Of a DNA stretch of 64,000 nucleotides, positions 10,267-22,435 are shown piece after piece. The stretch is taken from positions 3,658,001 to 3,722,000 of the forward strand of contig CP085835.1 of the NCBI GenBank assembly GCA_020809705.1. The letters run 5' to 3'. Under the pieces are notes generated by a model, which was given only the letters and a program-made list of their open reading frames with translations, ran no database searches and was not told the DNA's origin. A program made the position numbers and the translations under genes. Positions within the stretch are counted from its first letter, which is position 1; each line of letters opens with the position of its first letter. The stretch is from Calonectria ilicicola (lineage: Eukaryota; Ascomycota; Sordariomycetes; Hypocreales; Nectriaceae).

Positions 10267-12805
10267 GTTATTACTGGTGGTTTTGTGGTGGCGGTATCGG
10301 CAGGGCTATAGTTCGTTATTCGACGCTGACTCTAATTTGGCTCAGTCGGATTTCACGAAAAGATGAGCCATTTAATAAAGAGAATTATCCACCCTTTTCA
10401 TCAATTTGTGATTTTGTCAAACGGATATAGGGCATCATTGCACTACGCATTAGCGGAGTGTTCACTTCACTTTTGCCATAGCCAGCAATATAACAGATTT
10501 AGTGCAACCAAAATGACAGATATCTTTTCTGCATTACGTATGATAGAATTACTGGTTCCGGATCATTCATTCCACACAAGTTAGATAGAGTCCGTTACCA
10601 GCAGCAAGGCAGTGTCAAGGCACATTCCATTGCGACAAATGAGAACATACGGTAGATCAGGAAATAACTGAATACATCCAAGACCTTTTGCTATGCTTCT
10701 GCTAGGATCCGCTGGCCATCAACAATACATTAAAATTACTGATATGAGCGCCACATACCAATGTTTCACTTCCTAAACAATCATTAGCAACGATGAAAAG
10801 GGTACGAGTTATGTCTTCATCGCGTCTTAGGTTTTTTTTAGAAAGGAAAAATTATCAATTCTATCCTATGAGAATTTCATAGGGTCTAGGTACAGTCTTC
10901 CAACTGTCACGGGCAGCCCCGCCCGCCCGCCATAGTGCATCGGGACGGGCGGTCCATGTCTGAAACAAAACCCCCTCCAGTCGAATCTTCATTCCTAATT
11001 AGCTGAAACATCCACTTGGAAATATGTTTTGGCCAAAATTGGTTAGTTTGGAAGATTCAGGGCAACAAATACCCGGGTATTGTCAGTCAATCCTTGTTTT
11101 ACTACTGGGAGCATTTCAAGGTTGGGATCTGTGAGACTAAATCTGGAGACTATTTGAGTGAGTCCTGGATTGGAGACGGTGGATTACACCAAGCCGCACG
11201 CTATGAGACTTTTAATTCCTTTATCCACATTTGCCTCAAGGATAATCTTTCTGGTCTTTATGTATTCTTCCGCCGCAGCCTTTTAGTATCTGAAACAAGT
11301 AATTGGCTGTTCTCCACAACGCTAAGCGGAGTGGCAACCTTATCGCCGGAATCCACAGCAGCAAAATTCCAACAGATGGTCGACAAGGCTTGAAGCATCA
11401 GGCTTGAGCGCCCATTCCCACACCCATTTGTTGAATGCGCGTTGGGCATTTTTCCGGGTTTGTTTCCCATAGTGTGTCTGGTCCAAAAAATGCTACGGAT
11501 GATCCCTCCCTTTGCGGAACAAGCAAAGAAAGCTCTTGAAGCAGAAGGGCATACGCTGAGTTTCTTTAAGATTGTATAAATAATCTAAATCTAGTATTAT
11601 CAAAGAATAACTTGGTTTGAAGAACAGTTATAGCTAAATAGCTTGATATGTGTATCCAGCAAAATGTACATGTACACCTAGAAAAACTCAAAATCTTTTC
11701 TTAGCTTCTAAGTAAAGAAACATAATTGCCACTATTTAGACCTAAGAGTACTGAGAAATACTGGAAATTTAACAATATTAAATATTCTCCCAATATCGAT
11801 GGCAATCCCATCCTTGTTAGTGGTGACTCGAGGAGAGACAAATGCAAGGGTTTGATTCAGTCCTCATCCAAATAATTTTGGTTTCTTCTTGTTTTTCAAA
11901 ATTAAACTTCAATTAAATCGAGATACATGGTAAGCGATTAATCCTTTTTATTCGTCAGTCAAACCATGACAAACAAATAGGTTTTACCATTCGGATGAGG
12001 CAGAATACCTTCGGTATGAAGACATCCTACCCTACGCCACATGGCGCCCCCACGGCCGCAGCCCAAAGTTGAACACAGCCAACCTTTCACCACCCTCTAA
12101 ATCAAATCAAAGACGCAGGTGTAAATTGATTATATTGCGAAACTGAATATTTATATGGATAGATACGAGGCTAAATCTTCTCCCTGAAACACACACATAG
12201 GTGCAGAAGCCGCCTCGAAGCCATCGCAGCATCAGAAATTCATCATGACTCCGCTGACTCGTCTATATGAGACTTCATGTCTGATCGATATCTGCCACGA
12301 TCTCGTTTTGGTGCTAGGCTGATCCGCATTTTAAATTAATGCCCCCCTCCAAAAAAGAAACTTTTGTCGGAATCATAAGTCTACTGGATAAGCTTAAGTG
12401 AAAAGCTTTCTCTTAAGTAGTCTGAATATCAACCCTCCCACAGAAAACTAAAATTTGAACATGTTTCTGCGCAGAAATTAACGACGCAACTCAGAATCAT
12501 GTGCAATTTATTTTGATTCGAGAATAAAAACAGAGTTGCGCAACGTGAAGCAGCTCGTTTAACTGTTGATGTGGCGTATAACTAGTGCTCAGCCGCAATT
12601 GTACTAAATGCAGCTAAACTCAGCCTAACGATTTTAGGAGTCCAGTGCCTCGTAAGGCCTCGACCTCCATAAATAGGAGTCCGATTTGATACAAAAATCA
12701 CACAGGCCCACCCCCTTCCCTTCCGTCCCTTCAGCCTCTCAGTCAGGTTCATAGCGCGACTCGTCCCGATAGACAATCGCTTGCAGAGTGCTATATTTGG
12801 CCAAC
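10267..12805. other. 2.5 kb without a supported gene
   Basis: Open frames at 10363-10584 and 11016-11393 have no recognisable domain and no convincing splice continuation. A short frame at about 11490-11579 encodes MLRMIPPFAEQAKKALEAEG and could be the tail of a lost gene. A GC-rich patch (CCCCGCCCGCCCGCC) sits near 10917-10932. The last part before 12806 is presumably promoter of the Thr-rich gene. Confidence 0.45.
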
Positions 12806-14528
12806 ATGCAGAAGCCCGCTGCCTTTCTGGTGATAGTCGCCACGCTGTTGAGAGCCTCAGATGCAGTGCCCAATTCGTCGTACGGGTATGGTACGGACCA
12901 ATGCTTGGCTGCGGTAAGTTCCCACCATACAGGGACTTGCAAAGAAGCAGCCGCTGATACTCTACGATTAATAGGTCTCCAAGGGACCGCCCAAGTGCGC
13001 CAATGGTCTAGTAACTGCAAAGCATGATTGCCAATCCTACCTGGTGACCACAGTGACTCCCCCAACCAGGTATGTTGTTTCCCGCGACAACACAAATCAA
13101 GGTATTTAAAATGCACCATTATTAGAATCTAATTTTATGTCTCTTAAAAGTACCATTACTGTCACTCGCACAAGTACAAAGACGGGGCAAGTGACCTTAC
13201 CCATCACTACTACCCATACCAATATCATTACGACTACCCGAACATCAACCAAGACCGTTGATATGACAGAGACAGCAGTGGATCTCAAAACATCATTCAA
13301 AGACATCATCTCAACCATCTCGAAGACCACAACCACCACGAAGGAAAGCATCACAACAGTAGGACTTTTCTCCTCCCAACCATGACGCGGTAGTCAACTA
13401 ACAAACAATGTTCAAGACAACGACCACGACTACTACAACAACTACTGTTGCAACCACTACAAGCACCAGATCCATCGATCCTGTGAAACGTGATCTAGCC
13501 CATCGTTCAAATGGCCAAAAAATACCATCTTATGCCTCGCTATGCAAGGGCGTGGCTGCTTACACCTCGGCTTGTTCACGAATTGGGGTGGTGGCTAAAA
13601 CCTCCAAACTACCAGCACCTACCATCACCAGGTTGGTTCCACATGCCTCAACTACATGGTCCACATATTTACCTTTACAGAACTTCTACCAAAACTAAGA
13701 CCATCACACCCACTGCGATCGCGAAACCTGTCCAAACTGTCACGCTAGTCAAAACAACAACAGTAGATGTTACAGCCACGGTCACAAACTCAAAAACTAA
13801 GACAAGCTCCACTACAACCATCATCTCGAGGACAATTACCACGACTACAACTTCAACTGTCACTGAAAGGTCTGTCATCACGTCAACGGTGACAACTACA
13901 GATACAGCTTCAGTTACTTCTACAAAGATTGTTGCACCTACGCAATGTGTAAGCTATTATTCTCAAATCTCGAGCCGGATGGGCGAGAACTCTGTATTCA
14001 ATTGCTAATACCAAACTAGTCGAGCTTCAAAGTTCAAGTCGTCCACTCCAACTCTGTGAATGGTAATTTCCTCAAGGCAGTGGCTCAGAACCAAGCGACC
14101 GTGGACCAACCCGGCAGTCTCATAATTGCTTCCAGTCTATCTTTTGGCTCTATCTTCACAATCGAAGGAGATGGTCGTCTGACTGTAGAGGGTCTGTATG
14201 TATTCGCGGACCAAACTGCATTGGTGAGAGTACAAGTAGCAACAGGCCTCTCAACGGTATGTAATCACCTGTTAATGAAGATCAAATTCATATTTTGGGT
14301 TAAAAAGAAAAGGCTACCCACCACAACAAACTCCCAAAAGAGCTACAGCTAACCTACTTTCATTGATAGCTGATTTTCACTTGTTCCCTTACCGGTGACA
14401 CTCTTAACTGTCACAACATTGCCGGAAGCGTTACATTTTATTCCCTAAATTTATATTTGTATACTGGACCTCCTGGCCTTACCCAAGGGGTAGATGAAAC
14501 CGTCCAGCTCCGGCGCGTCTGTGTTTAA
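12806..14528 (+). CDS. Thr-rich secreted surface protein, paralog A (7 exons)
   Basis: Hand-spliced exons: 12806-12913, 12975-13069, 13151-13358, 13417-13631, 13681-13948, 14020-14256, 14370-14528, giving 429 aa with all frames open. Order: signal peptide (FLVIVATLLRASDA), a Cys region ending DCQSYL, long Thr/Ser/Val/Lys repeats (TSTKT, TTTTT) suited to O-glycosylation, a dibasic KR in DPVKRDLAHR, a YTSACSRIG motif, a second Thr-rich stretch, and a C-terminal domain starting at APTQC. Two paralogs lie at 20332-21624 and 62150-63371; the first two introns sit at the same positions and phases. This copy lacks the IPCP cysteine and has SACSR where the others have SAC-x-C. It also has four extra introns. 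Role unknown; cell-wall or secreted mucin-like protein is inferred. The intron 4 donor (GTTGGT) is weak. Confidence 0.72.
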
Positions 14529-15883
14529 ATTACTCCAAAAACGTATAATCAACCGGATTAGAGACAGTTTCGCCCTGACTGACAAGCGGCTGACCATACT
14601 AATGGCACACCTAACTTACGCACGTGCTCTTCACTTTCATCCACCAATATGATGGTGTATTTACAAGCTACCGATTCCTTTGCATTATCTTTAAAAAGTG
14701 CAAGTAGGTGAAAAGTAAAATGAAGTGTTTGAATTGGTTTAAGTGTAGTCGCACTGAACTTTAGAGGGCGTAATACTTGAAAAGAGGTTGCCACTGAAAA
14801 AAATGGTCGCTCGCCGTTTTGTTTCCCAAAACCTTTCAACTAGTTGTATATTCTTCTCCGCAGTCATCTAGAACTGGCGTTTCAAATTCTCATTTTCCAA
14901 AGTCATTGTTTGACAGTTATATTTTAGCTTGATCCAAGCCAGCCTGTTGATTTGTCATGGAATCTGAAACCGAACACGGCTACCAGTTGACTGCCAATAT
15001 TCCAATAAAGATGGAATAACACCTTCAACAACAAACAATTACTGTCAGCCCGATCGACCGTGGTTTCCATCGAGTTGGATTTTCAACACTAGCCAGCCGC
15101 TCCACTCGTTTATACGGAGTTCAAAGAACATCTTTAGATTGGTTGATCAGTTAATGCCAAAGTTTTAGTGGCGGTCTTTACATATGAAACAGAGTCGATC
15201 GACATTGATAACCTTGTCCCATGGAGTGGTCCAAAATTGCATTTATGTGTAAAATCCCCAATTAGTTCTCACAACAATGCTGCCACTTCCGGGCAGTTTA
15301 TTCTATTCTCCGGGGCCATCCACAATGCATTCACCTACATGTGCATTAATTCTGCGTTCGGGAACGGGATGTTCGTATAATTTCGAAGTGAATGTATTCA
15401 GTTGAAAATAAAGGAAAAAAGTTCATTTTAAAAATCAAATTGGGTTATGTGGATAATTTTGATCAAGTGGAAAATTTTTATTGGTCTCCTATTTAACATA
15501 ATCAGCTGGTAATTTACCGATATTTCATGCAAAATAGCAATCTAACGCTTTACGGCGAATACATCATTTCAGTGGCAATTGATAGGCCTTTTCTTTCATT
15601 TATTGCATTCTTGGTATCAAGATAATTCGACATGTACATGTACTTGCCAAGTCCGACGTGCAGGGTGCGGAGTATAACTCCGCAGAGAATTATTAATCCG
15701 AAAGAAAAGTTTAATCCATACATCAAGTCCGACGCCAAGAATCGATCCAGGGTGGACGAAATAGCGGACATGATATTTGTCCATCAATAAAATTCTTGAT
15801 ACAAAAGAGCGAACATGTTCTTAACAGTAGGAATATGTCTCCGGTCAGCATAGCATTTGTTTATCTCGCAAAAACTTCAAAAA
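14529..15883. other. Intergenic, nothing supported
   Basis: Short frames (14558-14839, 15168-15380, 15550-15771) lack domain, signal peptide or codon support. Confidence 0.45.
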
Positions 15884-17192
15884 ATGGCGCCAAAGATTTT
15901 TCTGTCAGACACTCGATATAAATCGGTCGGAACTATGCTAACAGTCAGACAGCACCGGAGGGACGGGATATGTCGGTGGCACAGTGTTGCGGAATCTCGT
16001 AACAACCCATCCTGAGTACGAAATCAAGGTTCTCCTTCGCCGCGAGCCTCCCGGTTTCTCCGCAGCATATCCTGGCGTAACTATCTTGAAGGGGACTTTT
16101 GATGATTCTTCAATTTTAAAGAAGGCGGCATCAGAGGCTGATATTATCATCCGTAAGTCATATTCAAGGTGAAATTGAAAGAAATGAACAGATTCCTTAG
16201 GGCCCAATCTTGGTTCTGAGCTAATAAACTTTAAATACAAGATCACGGTAATTCGGATCATCTTCCAGCTGTAGAGGCGCTCATTTCCGGCGCCACCGCC
16301 CGCGCTGAGGCCTTGTTACCTGCGTTTTACATACATTTAGGCGGCACTGGCATAATTACCGATCTGGAAAACTTGGGAAAATCATCAGACAAAGTCTGGT
16401 CTGATATCCAAGATATCGATGAGCTCTGGTCACTGCCGCTTGATAGGATACATCGAGCAACCGAGGCGGTAATCCAATCTGCATGGACCCGTCATGGCGA
16501 TAGGTTCAAGGCGGCTGTTGTATGCCCACCAAACATACATGGCCCAGGCAGAGGACCAGGCAATGTGGCAAGCTTATATGTGCCTATCTTTTACCATGAA
16601 AGTATTGCAGAAAAGAGCGCGTTCTATGTAAACGAAGGATCCAACGTGTTTCCTCGAACGCACGTGGACAATGTCGCAGAAGTATTCCTGAAGCTCACTG
16701 AGTCTGCTATGGCTGGTGGTCAGGATGCCGATTGGAATAGAGAGGTATGTATCACAGGTCCATCCTTTTTCTGTTCCATTCCATACTCATGCCTTGCTCG
16801 CCCATGGAATTCAAGCAGCCACTGCAATTCAAGACTGGCCATCATCCCATTTCAATTTCATACAGTTAGCTGAAATCAATCTCTAGGGTTACTACTTTGT
16901 TCCTAGCGAAGATATCTCACAGCTCGAAATAGCGATGGCCACCAGCAAAATTCTCTATGCCAAAGGGCTTCTGGATAATGAAGAACCAAAACGGCTATCG
17001 GTAGATGAGCTAGACAAAAAGCTTACCCACATGCCAGTAGCCCATGCCGCGCGCTATCTATTCGCATCTAACACCAGGTTTTCAGCTGAACGGGCTAAGA
17101 AAACCCTCAATGTGAAATCAAACGCACCAGGGTTCTTTGAGTGCCTAGAGGGTGATCTGAATCAGGCACTGGAGAAGGAGAGCTTGGTCTAA
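15884..17192 (+). CDS. Atypical SDR / NAD-dependent epimerase-like protein
   Basis: Spliced exons 15884-15903, 15953-16152, 16242-16744, 16887-17192 give 342 aa. The 20-nt first exon completes the Rossmann start: MAPKIFL joined to TGGTGYVGG, the nucleotide-binding glycine motif. Later landmarks are HLGGTGIITDL, CPPNIHGPGRGPGN and RTHVDNVAEVFL, as in fungal NAD-dependent epimerase/dehydratase-like proteins of about 340 aa. The usual catalytic YxxxK is not visible; the equivalent segment reads LDRIHRATE. It is therefore an atypical SDR, either NAD(P)-binding without classical SDR chemistry or with a different substrate. No signal peptide, so cytosolic. The first donor (GTCAGA) is non-consensus, and GTCAGACA occurs at both ends of that 49-nt intron. 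Exons 2-4 are firm; exon 1 is inferred from the match. Confidence 0.78.
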
Positions 17193-17504
17193 AGTTGTCA
17201 CGAAGACTGAGAATTGGTTCGGAATTCCTGTGGAGGGTAAAAGCTTGTTGTTCAGCTCATCAGTTTGGCCGACCCGACACTGCCAATAGCCTATATCTAC
17301 GCATACGAATCTAAGAAAATAGTATTACTCTTCAGATAGTAAATATCGGAGTGAAGCATTCATACTATAGCCTAAACGTATAAATAATCAAGAACTTGTG
17401 CAAAGTTCAGAAGGATCGAGATGCACTCTTTCAATAATCCAAGTGGGGCACAAAGCCTTATCACTCCATTCTTCAATTACTTACTCATCGTTTGCAGCAC
17501 CGTT
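17193..17504. other. Intergenic between convergent genes
   Basis: 3' untranslated and terminator region between the SDR gene (+) and the amidase gene (-). No other content seen. Confidence 0.5.
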
Positions 17505-19580
17505 TTAACTCAATCCTAGCCAACCTGTAGGTCTCCCATCGCTGTTTTCCTTCGCTAAAACGACAACCATGATTTTGTCACGAGCCACGGGTGCAATCGT
17601 TTTATCCAGTCCTTTCCGCTCAATCGGTCTGGGTGTCCTCGCCTGGGCTTCGAATGAGAATTGAGCTTTGCCCTCTGGTGTTTGGGGCAGTGCTGTGATC
17701 ACGATTTTCTCCCGGGGTACATCGGAAGCACCAATCGTGATTGCAATATCTGGAGAATCTGTAGCCTTGCCTTCAAGCGTGACTGTTCCTTGAATGTTTA
17801 CAGAGACGCTACTCTCAGAAGCCTCTGTATCGGGGACAACTTGAAATTTTTGAATATCCAACTGAGGTCGAGTTGTACGAGTGGTTTGCTCAGAAGTGGA
17901 CAGTGATAAAATATCAGATTCAAGAGAGGGTGTATATCGTGGAGGTATCCGATGATGAGTCTTGGCCTCGAACGCATTCGCCCACTTCAAAAGGTTGACA
18001 TCATCGTAAGCTCGTCCTGCTAGCGTGAGGTTGACAGGAACCTTCTTGTCAGCCATTATTCCCATAGGAACCGAAACCGTGGGAATTCCCAAGTGTCTGA
18101 TGGCTCTGTTTCCATTGCTGTAGTAAACTCCATTCCGCCACGCTGATGCAGCTCCCTCAAAGCTTGAGTCTGCGTTCGCTGGCCCAACATCACCAGCAGC
18201 AGGGAAAGCAACACAATCACAGCCGAGCCCTTTCAGCCAGTCTTCGAGAAGCACTTTGCGCATCCCCTCTAGGGCTTTAATGGCTTCTTCAAGGCCTGGA
18301 ATTTTATGTGGTTTTGTAGTGCGAATATGGTCTGCTAATGTATGATATTGAATGGCGTTGACCCTATCAAAATGTCTCAACTCAGGCTCAGTCCTAAGAG
18401 AGTCGGGATAAATGTTGAAAGGATTCACGGCAGAAAGGTCGGGAATATTGGGGTCATTGCAACTTTTTAGAAAGTCATTCCATGCATGGGCAATCAATGC
18501 CCCTCTTTCCATCGCAAGCCACTCCGCCGGGCGTCGCGGGCAGCCCTCTGGGAGAAGATCCTCATTCTCGTATGCTGTCAAAGGAGGAAAATCGGGGACC
18601 AAAACGACTTCTGCGCCGAGAGATTCCAAGTCTTTTCGTGCAGTCTCCCACATTTCAATAACTGCGGGACTTGTTTCTACCTGCCTTGCTCCCTCGGGCG
18701 CAGAGCCACCGATAAACATCTTGGGAACTGCAATGCGCAACCCCGCCAAAGACTTATGAGAGGACAATTCCTTGAAAGATGCAGGCTTGTCTTGCCACGG
18801 CTTGGGGAGCTTGATAACCGGTTGCTCAAACCAGAACTCGCCCTCTTTGGTTGGATCCTCGACCGCAATAACATCCAAGAGTTGGAGCATGTCGGCCATG
18901 GTCCTAGTGTGTGGCACCGGGACATCACAAGTGGGATACAAGGGCCAGGTGCCGCGAATAGACAGCCATCCTCTTGAAGGCGTATAAGCAATCAAGGCGT
19001 TGTTCGATGCTGGGGAGCGACCGGAAGATACCGTCTCCCCTCCAAGTCCGAATGAAGCAAACGAAGCCGCCGTAGATGCCGCGGATCCATTTGAGGATCC
19101 TGATGCAAACCCTGCAGCCAAATACTCAGGGTTGTAAGGGTTCTCGGCTCGCCCCCAAATACCCCTCTGCATTCCCCCGCAGGCTACAGCAGGCATATTG
19201 GTGCGGCCAACCAAAACACCACCGGCTTCCCGGATAATTTGGACCAAAAATGCATCTTGGTCCGCAATGAGATCTTTGAATGCGGGGGATCCCGCTGCCG
19301 CAGTCATTCCTTTGACCTTGTAGCTGTCCTTGACGGTATAGGGAATGCCTTCGAGAGCCCTCACCTGCCCGCCAGAGGCACGTCTGTCGTCGGATAGTGC
19401 TGCCTCATCAAAAATGCCATTGTTGAGAATCGGAATCGCATTGAGTGCCACATTTCGACAGTCATACGTGCTGATGCGACGCAAATAACGAGCCACCAGC
19501 TCAACACTCGTCAAGGCCCCCGAGTCCAAGGCTTGATGCAAGTCTTGGATTGAAGCCTCAACCAAGTTTAGCTCAGGCAT
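17505..19580 (-). CDS. Amidase-signature family hydrolase with C-terminal extension
   Basis: Intronless, 691 aa from the ATG at 19580 (MPELNLVEASI); the frame is open further upstream but holds only a TTG. Amidase-signature enzymes hydrolyse amide bonds with a Ser-cisSer-Lys triad. Here Lys84 lies in YTVKDSY, the cis-Ser in GSSNGSA (Ser162) and the nucleophile in GGETVSSGRSPAS (Ser186); the 24-residue Ser-Ser spacing matches fatty-acid amide hydrolase. The core ends near residue 545 (VNLTLAGRAYDDVNLLKWA). About 130 further residues (SVSVNIQGTVTLEG, ITIGASDVPREKIVITALPQ) look like beta strands and are an added domain of unknown function, also seen in some long fungal amidases. No signal peptide. 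Substrate cannot be predicted. Confidence 0.9.
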   Translation of the reverse strand: MPELNLVEASIQDLHQALDSGALTSVELVARYLRRISTYDCRNVALNAIPILNNGIFDEAALSDDRRASGGQVRALEGIPYTVKDSYKVKGMTAAAGSPAFKDLIADQDAFLVQIIREAGGVLVGRTNMPAVACGGMQRGIWGRAENPYNPEYLAAGFASGSSNGSAASTAASFASFGLGGETVSSGRSPASNNALIAYTPSRGWLSIRGTWPLYPTCDVPVPHTRTMADMLQLLDVIAVEDPTKEGEFWFEQPVIKLPKPWQDKPASFKELSSHKSLAGLRIAVPKMFIGGSAPEGARQVETSPAVIEMWETARKDLESLGAEVVLVPDFPPLTAYENEDLLPEGCPRRPAEWLAMERGALIAHAWNDFLKSCNDPNIPDLSAVNPFNIYPDSLRTEPELRHFDRVNAIQYHTLADHIRTTKPHKIPGLEEAIKALEGMRKVLLEDWLKGLGCDCVAFPAAGDVGPANADSSFEGAASAWRNGVYYSNGNRAIRHLGIPTVSVPMGIMADKKVPVNLTLAGRAYDDVNLLKWANAFEAKTHHRIPPRYTPSLESDILSLSTSEQTTRTTRPQLDIQKFQVVPDTEASESSVSVNIQGTVTLEGKATDSPDIAITIGASDVPREKIVITALPQTPEGKAQFSFEAQARTPRPIERKGLDKTIAPVARDKIMVVVLAKENSDGRPTGWLGLS

Positions 19581-20331
19581 GTTGGTAGTAAGACGACTCC
19601 CAGTGGATACTATAAAAATTAAAAACAAGATATTCTACCACAGTTGCAAAGTTGGGAATGAAGGGGGTTCAGAACGTTAGTGCATTGAAACAGAACGCCT
19701 TTGGTATTAGTAAGTGGTCCATATCACGTCGCACCCACACCTGTAATCTGTATCCTTGTATGAGGCGGGGAAGTAGTGGGGTCTCTTTACGTCGCAATTA
19801 CTTATGGTTGGTCAATCGCACACGTATCAGCTCAAGGAAATAAGACCTCAAAGTGTCATGTGGAGACCGTCCTCCAAAAAGTGCAACTTATGGCGAACAT
19901 GGCAACTAAATCCTCAAGCCATCGATTAGTGAGATCTAACGATTAGCCCCAATGCCAAATTCCAAGATTGGCGTATGATGTGTGATATCGCGAACCTTTT
20001 GCCCAGTGGAACAAATTACTATACTTATTCGCATTTTAAATTCAGAACCAAGTTCAATGTCCAAGGCATCAAGAAGCAGCTTTCATTGCGATAATAGTGT
20101 TTAACATATCTTGGTTCTACTCACAGTAGCGTCCTGGTCGCGTATTATAGTTGCTAAGAATTTAATCAATAAAAGCCACAGTGACCAAGATGTACAAGTT
20201 GCTACAGTGTATCATCAAACGAGATTCAATTAAAATATAAAATAAAATACAAGTAGAAAAGAAAAGAAATCCCACCAAAGGCTAACATCTCTAGGGCATT
20301 CTCCAGTCCACACACAGGTAGTATACCCAGG
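19581..20331. other. Intergenic, nothing supported
   Basis: Amidase promoter at the left; the rest is AT-rich without a credible frame. A 63-codon frame at 19652-19843 has no features. Confidence 0.5.
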
Positions 20332-21624
20332 CTAATGGCACGCGGAGATCATTTCCAACTGAGTTAGCTGAACTAAATTGAACTGTTCTGCGATTGCAGC
20401 GGTGCCTATTTCAACATATTTGGTCGTGCCTGTCGTCGCCTGGAAGATATTTCTATTGACGCCAAGAGTGCTCATTGAAGAACAGCTGAGAAACTTCGAA
20501 ACTCCCACTTTTGTCACTGAGCAAGTCATAGGAATCCAGTCGGGTGAGCCAGAAACGGGCTGGATGGTGCTACTATCATCTGCAGTATTAGCACCACACA
20601 TGAGCCTTTGAAGAACGTCGTCAATCGGGTATAGGGTGGTGCCATCCAAACGGTACCGACTAGCGAGCGTGCTGTCAGGGGTAAGTTGCAGGGTTGAGGC
20701 GCGAACTGTGCGAAAATAGCCAATTGTGTTGTCTCCAGAAGCCACTACGACGAAGGTGGTGCAAGGCGGTGGTGGAACTGCAGTTGTACTGGTGACGGAG
20801 ACAATCGACAAGTCTGTGTGAACCGACGGAACGGATACTGTCGCAGTTGTGACGAGAGTCGCAGGCACAATGGATTTCTTGATGGTTGTGACAACCTTTG
20901 TGGATGTCTGGACTTTAGTGACGGTCACCATGGGGACAGCAGTCACGGTGCGCTTGACCACCTCGGTTGCGGTGACTTGTTTCTCAGTGACAGTATAGGT
21001 CGGGATACCAGCGCATGCGCAGGCCGATGAGAACTGTGCCAGACCCGAACAGGCTGTCCTTGCGTATAGTGGCAACGTCGTAGAGGATTTCGTCACGGGA
21101 TGGCATTTTTCGGCTCGCTTGTCCGCTGCAAAAACACCCGTGGTAATCGTAACCGGAATAACAAGGGTCGAAGTAGCAGAAACCTCGGTGGGAAAGCTGA
21201 CGGTCACCTTATCCACAACGGTGGTCACTGTTGATGTTACAGGGTTGATGATTGTCTTGGTCGAAGTGGCAATCACATTTCGAGTTTGTGTCTTGGTTGT
21301 CGGCTTGGTCACCGTAGTTGTAGATGTATGGGTAACAGTGCTAGGAGGTTTCAGTTTCTTGAATATTCGTCATTTCGAGGGAGTTCTGGGCTCACGTTGG
21401 GCAGGGAATGACTGTTTTCTCCATGTATGCCACACAGCTGCGTTGGGTTCCAGCAGCTTGAAGCTGACATCCGAGTTAGCTCATCACGGGGGGATATCAT
21501 GCACTGCGTAACTAGGTAGACATACTGCTCTGATGCATTTTCCGGGTTGGCATGCTTGGGGACCTGCCGCGACCACCTCCGAGGCAAGCAACCCGAGCGC
21601 TGCGACGATAGCGAATACCTTCAT
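20332..21624 (-). CDS. Thr-rich secreted surface protein, paralog B
   Basis: Exons (minus strand) 21526-21624, 21396-21463, 20332-21340 give 391 aa. Order: signal peptide MKVFAIVAALGLLASEVVAA; Cys pattern CQPGKC, then SCVAYMEKTVIPCP; Thr/Val-rich repeat; dibasic KR in ADKRAEKCHP; LAQFSSACACAG motif; a second repeat (VTVTKVQTSTKVVTTIKKS); and a C-terminal domain from PPCTTFVVVASG with RYRLDGTTLYPI and several Cys. Exon 2 is 68 nt, as in paralog C at 62 kb, and both introns are in the same phases (0 and 2). It is the inverted-orientation partner of paralog A, with the SDR and amidase genes between. A Kex2-type cut at KR would separate the N-terminal mucin-like half. No GPI signal is obvious. 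Function unknown. Confidence 0.82.
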
Positions 21625-22435
21625 AGTAAGAGTTCAAAATGGGCAAAAACGAGCGACTAGAAATTATGGATCTCGAGTTCGTATGGTGATCGATACATAT
21701 ATACCTTCACCCATAAGCTAAAGGGGCTGCGTTCCCAAGTCACTATACCTGACTTGGAACAGGCCGGTAGGTTTTGGTAGCTCCAGAAAATACTAGTCTA
21801 CCACATCGGTGGGTTCGGGGCTTGACGGTTGCAAATCTAAATGACCGTTGAAGTCTTTTGGGCTGAATGCAGAACAGCTGTTACCAGATTCCCGTTATGC
21901 CAAGAAAAAGGGAATCCACATCCCACTAACACACACACACAGGGTCAATACTAGTATTGATCTCAATCTTTTGGATGGGTTTTTTTTTATTTCTTTTTAT
22001 TTTTTCTTCTTCCCCAACTTATCCAGAGACGACCCCCATCACTCAGTTAGGCTATATTAGAGAGTGGTCGAGAACACAAGATGCCCCTTGGTCTAACTTC
22101 TTGAGTCGTGGTCGATAGGTAGTTTATGAATTGCCAGCGTCTAGCAAAACAGACGGTGCCAAGACCCATCATGCCCTACGCCGGCGCTAATGAGTGAGGA
22201 TCCGTACTATGCTATATGCATATGTACAAGTCTCCATTTTAACTTCAATCGCTCAACTTGAGTCGCTGTGCCTGAGCGGAATTTGCCGACAAGCAGCCGC
22301 GCTAACCTGCACGCACGAATCAGATGGCCCATTTCCGGACCAAGTGGTCCCAGCTCGGCTCATTATCCTTTTTGAACTCACGCTTCGACAGAGATCTGAA
22401 AAGTCACAACCACTTCTAGCCTCCACTGCGCCCAA
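21625..22435. other. Intergenic, promoter region
   Basis: Contains the paralog B promoter; a TATATATA-like tract lies near 21692-21702. A pyrimidine-rich run is at 21975-22015. No gene supported. Confidence 0.5.

Noticed and set aside
11016..11393. 125-codon open frame
   Set aside because: No domain, no signal peptide, no splice partner; composition not distinct from flanks.
13106..13881. Val/Met-rich minus-strand frames
   Set aside because: Antisense of the Thr repeats of paralog A (ACC/ACG codons read as GGT/CGT or GTG); the same holds at 21119-21511 and 62480-62905.
21975..22015. Pyrimidine tract as a transposon poly-A/T end
   Set aside because: No target duplication or coding remnant next to it; simple low-complexity sequence.
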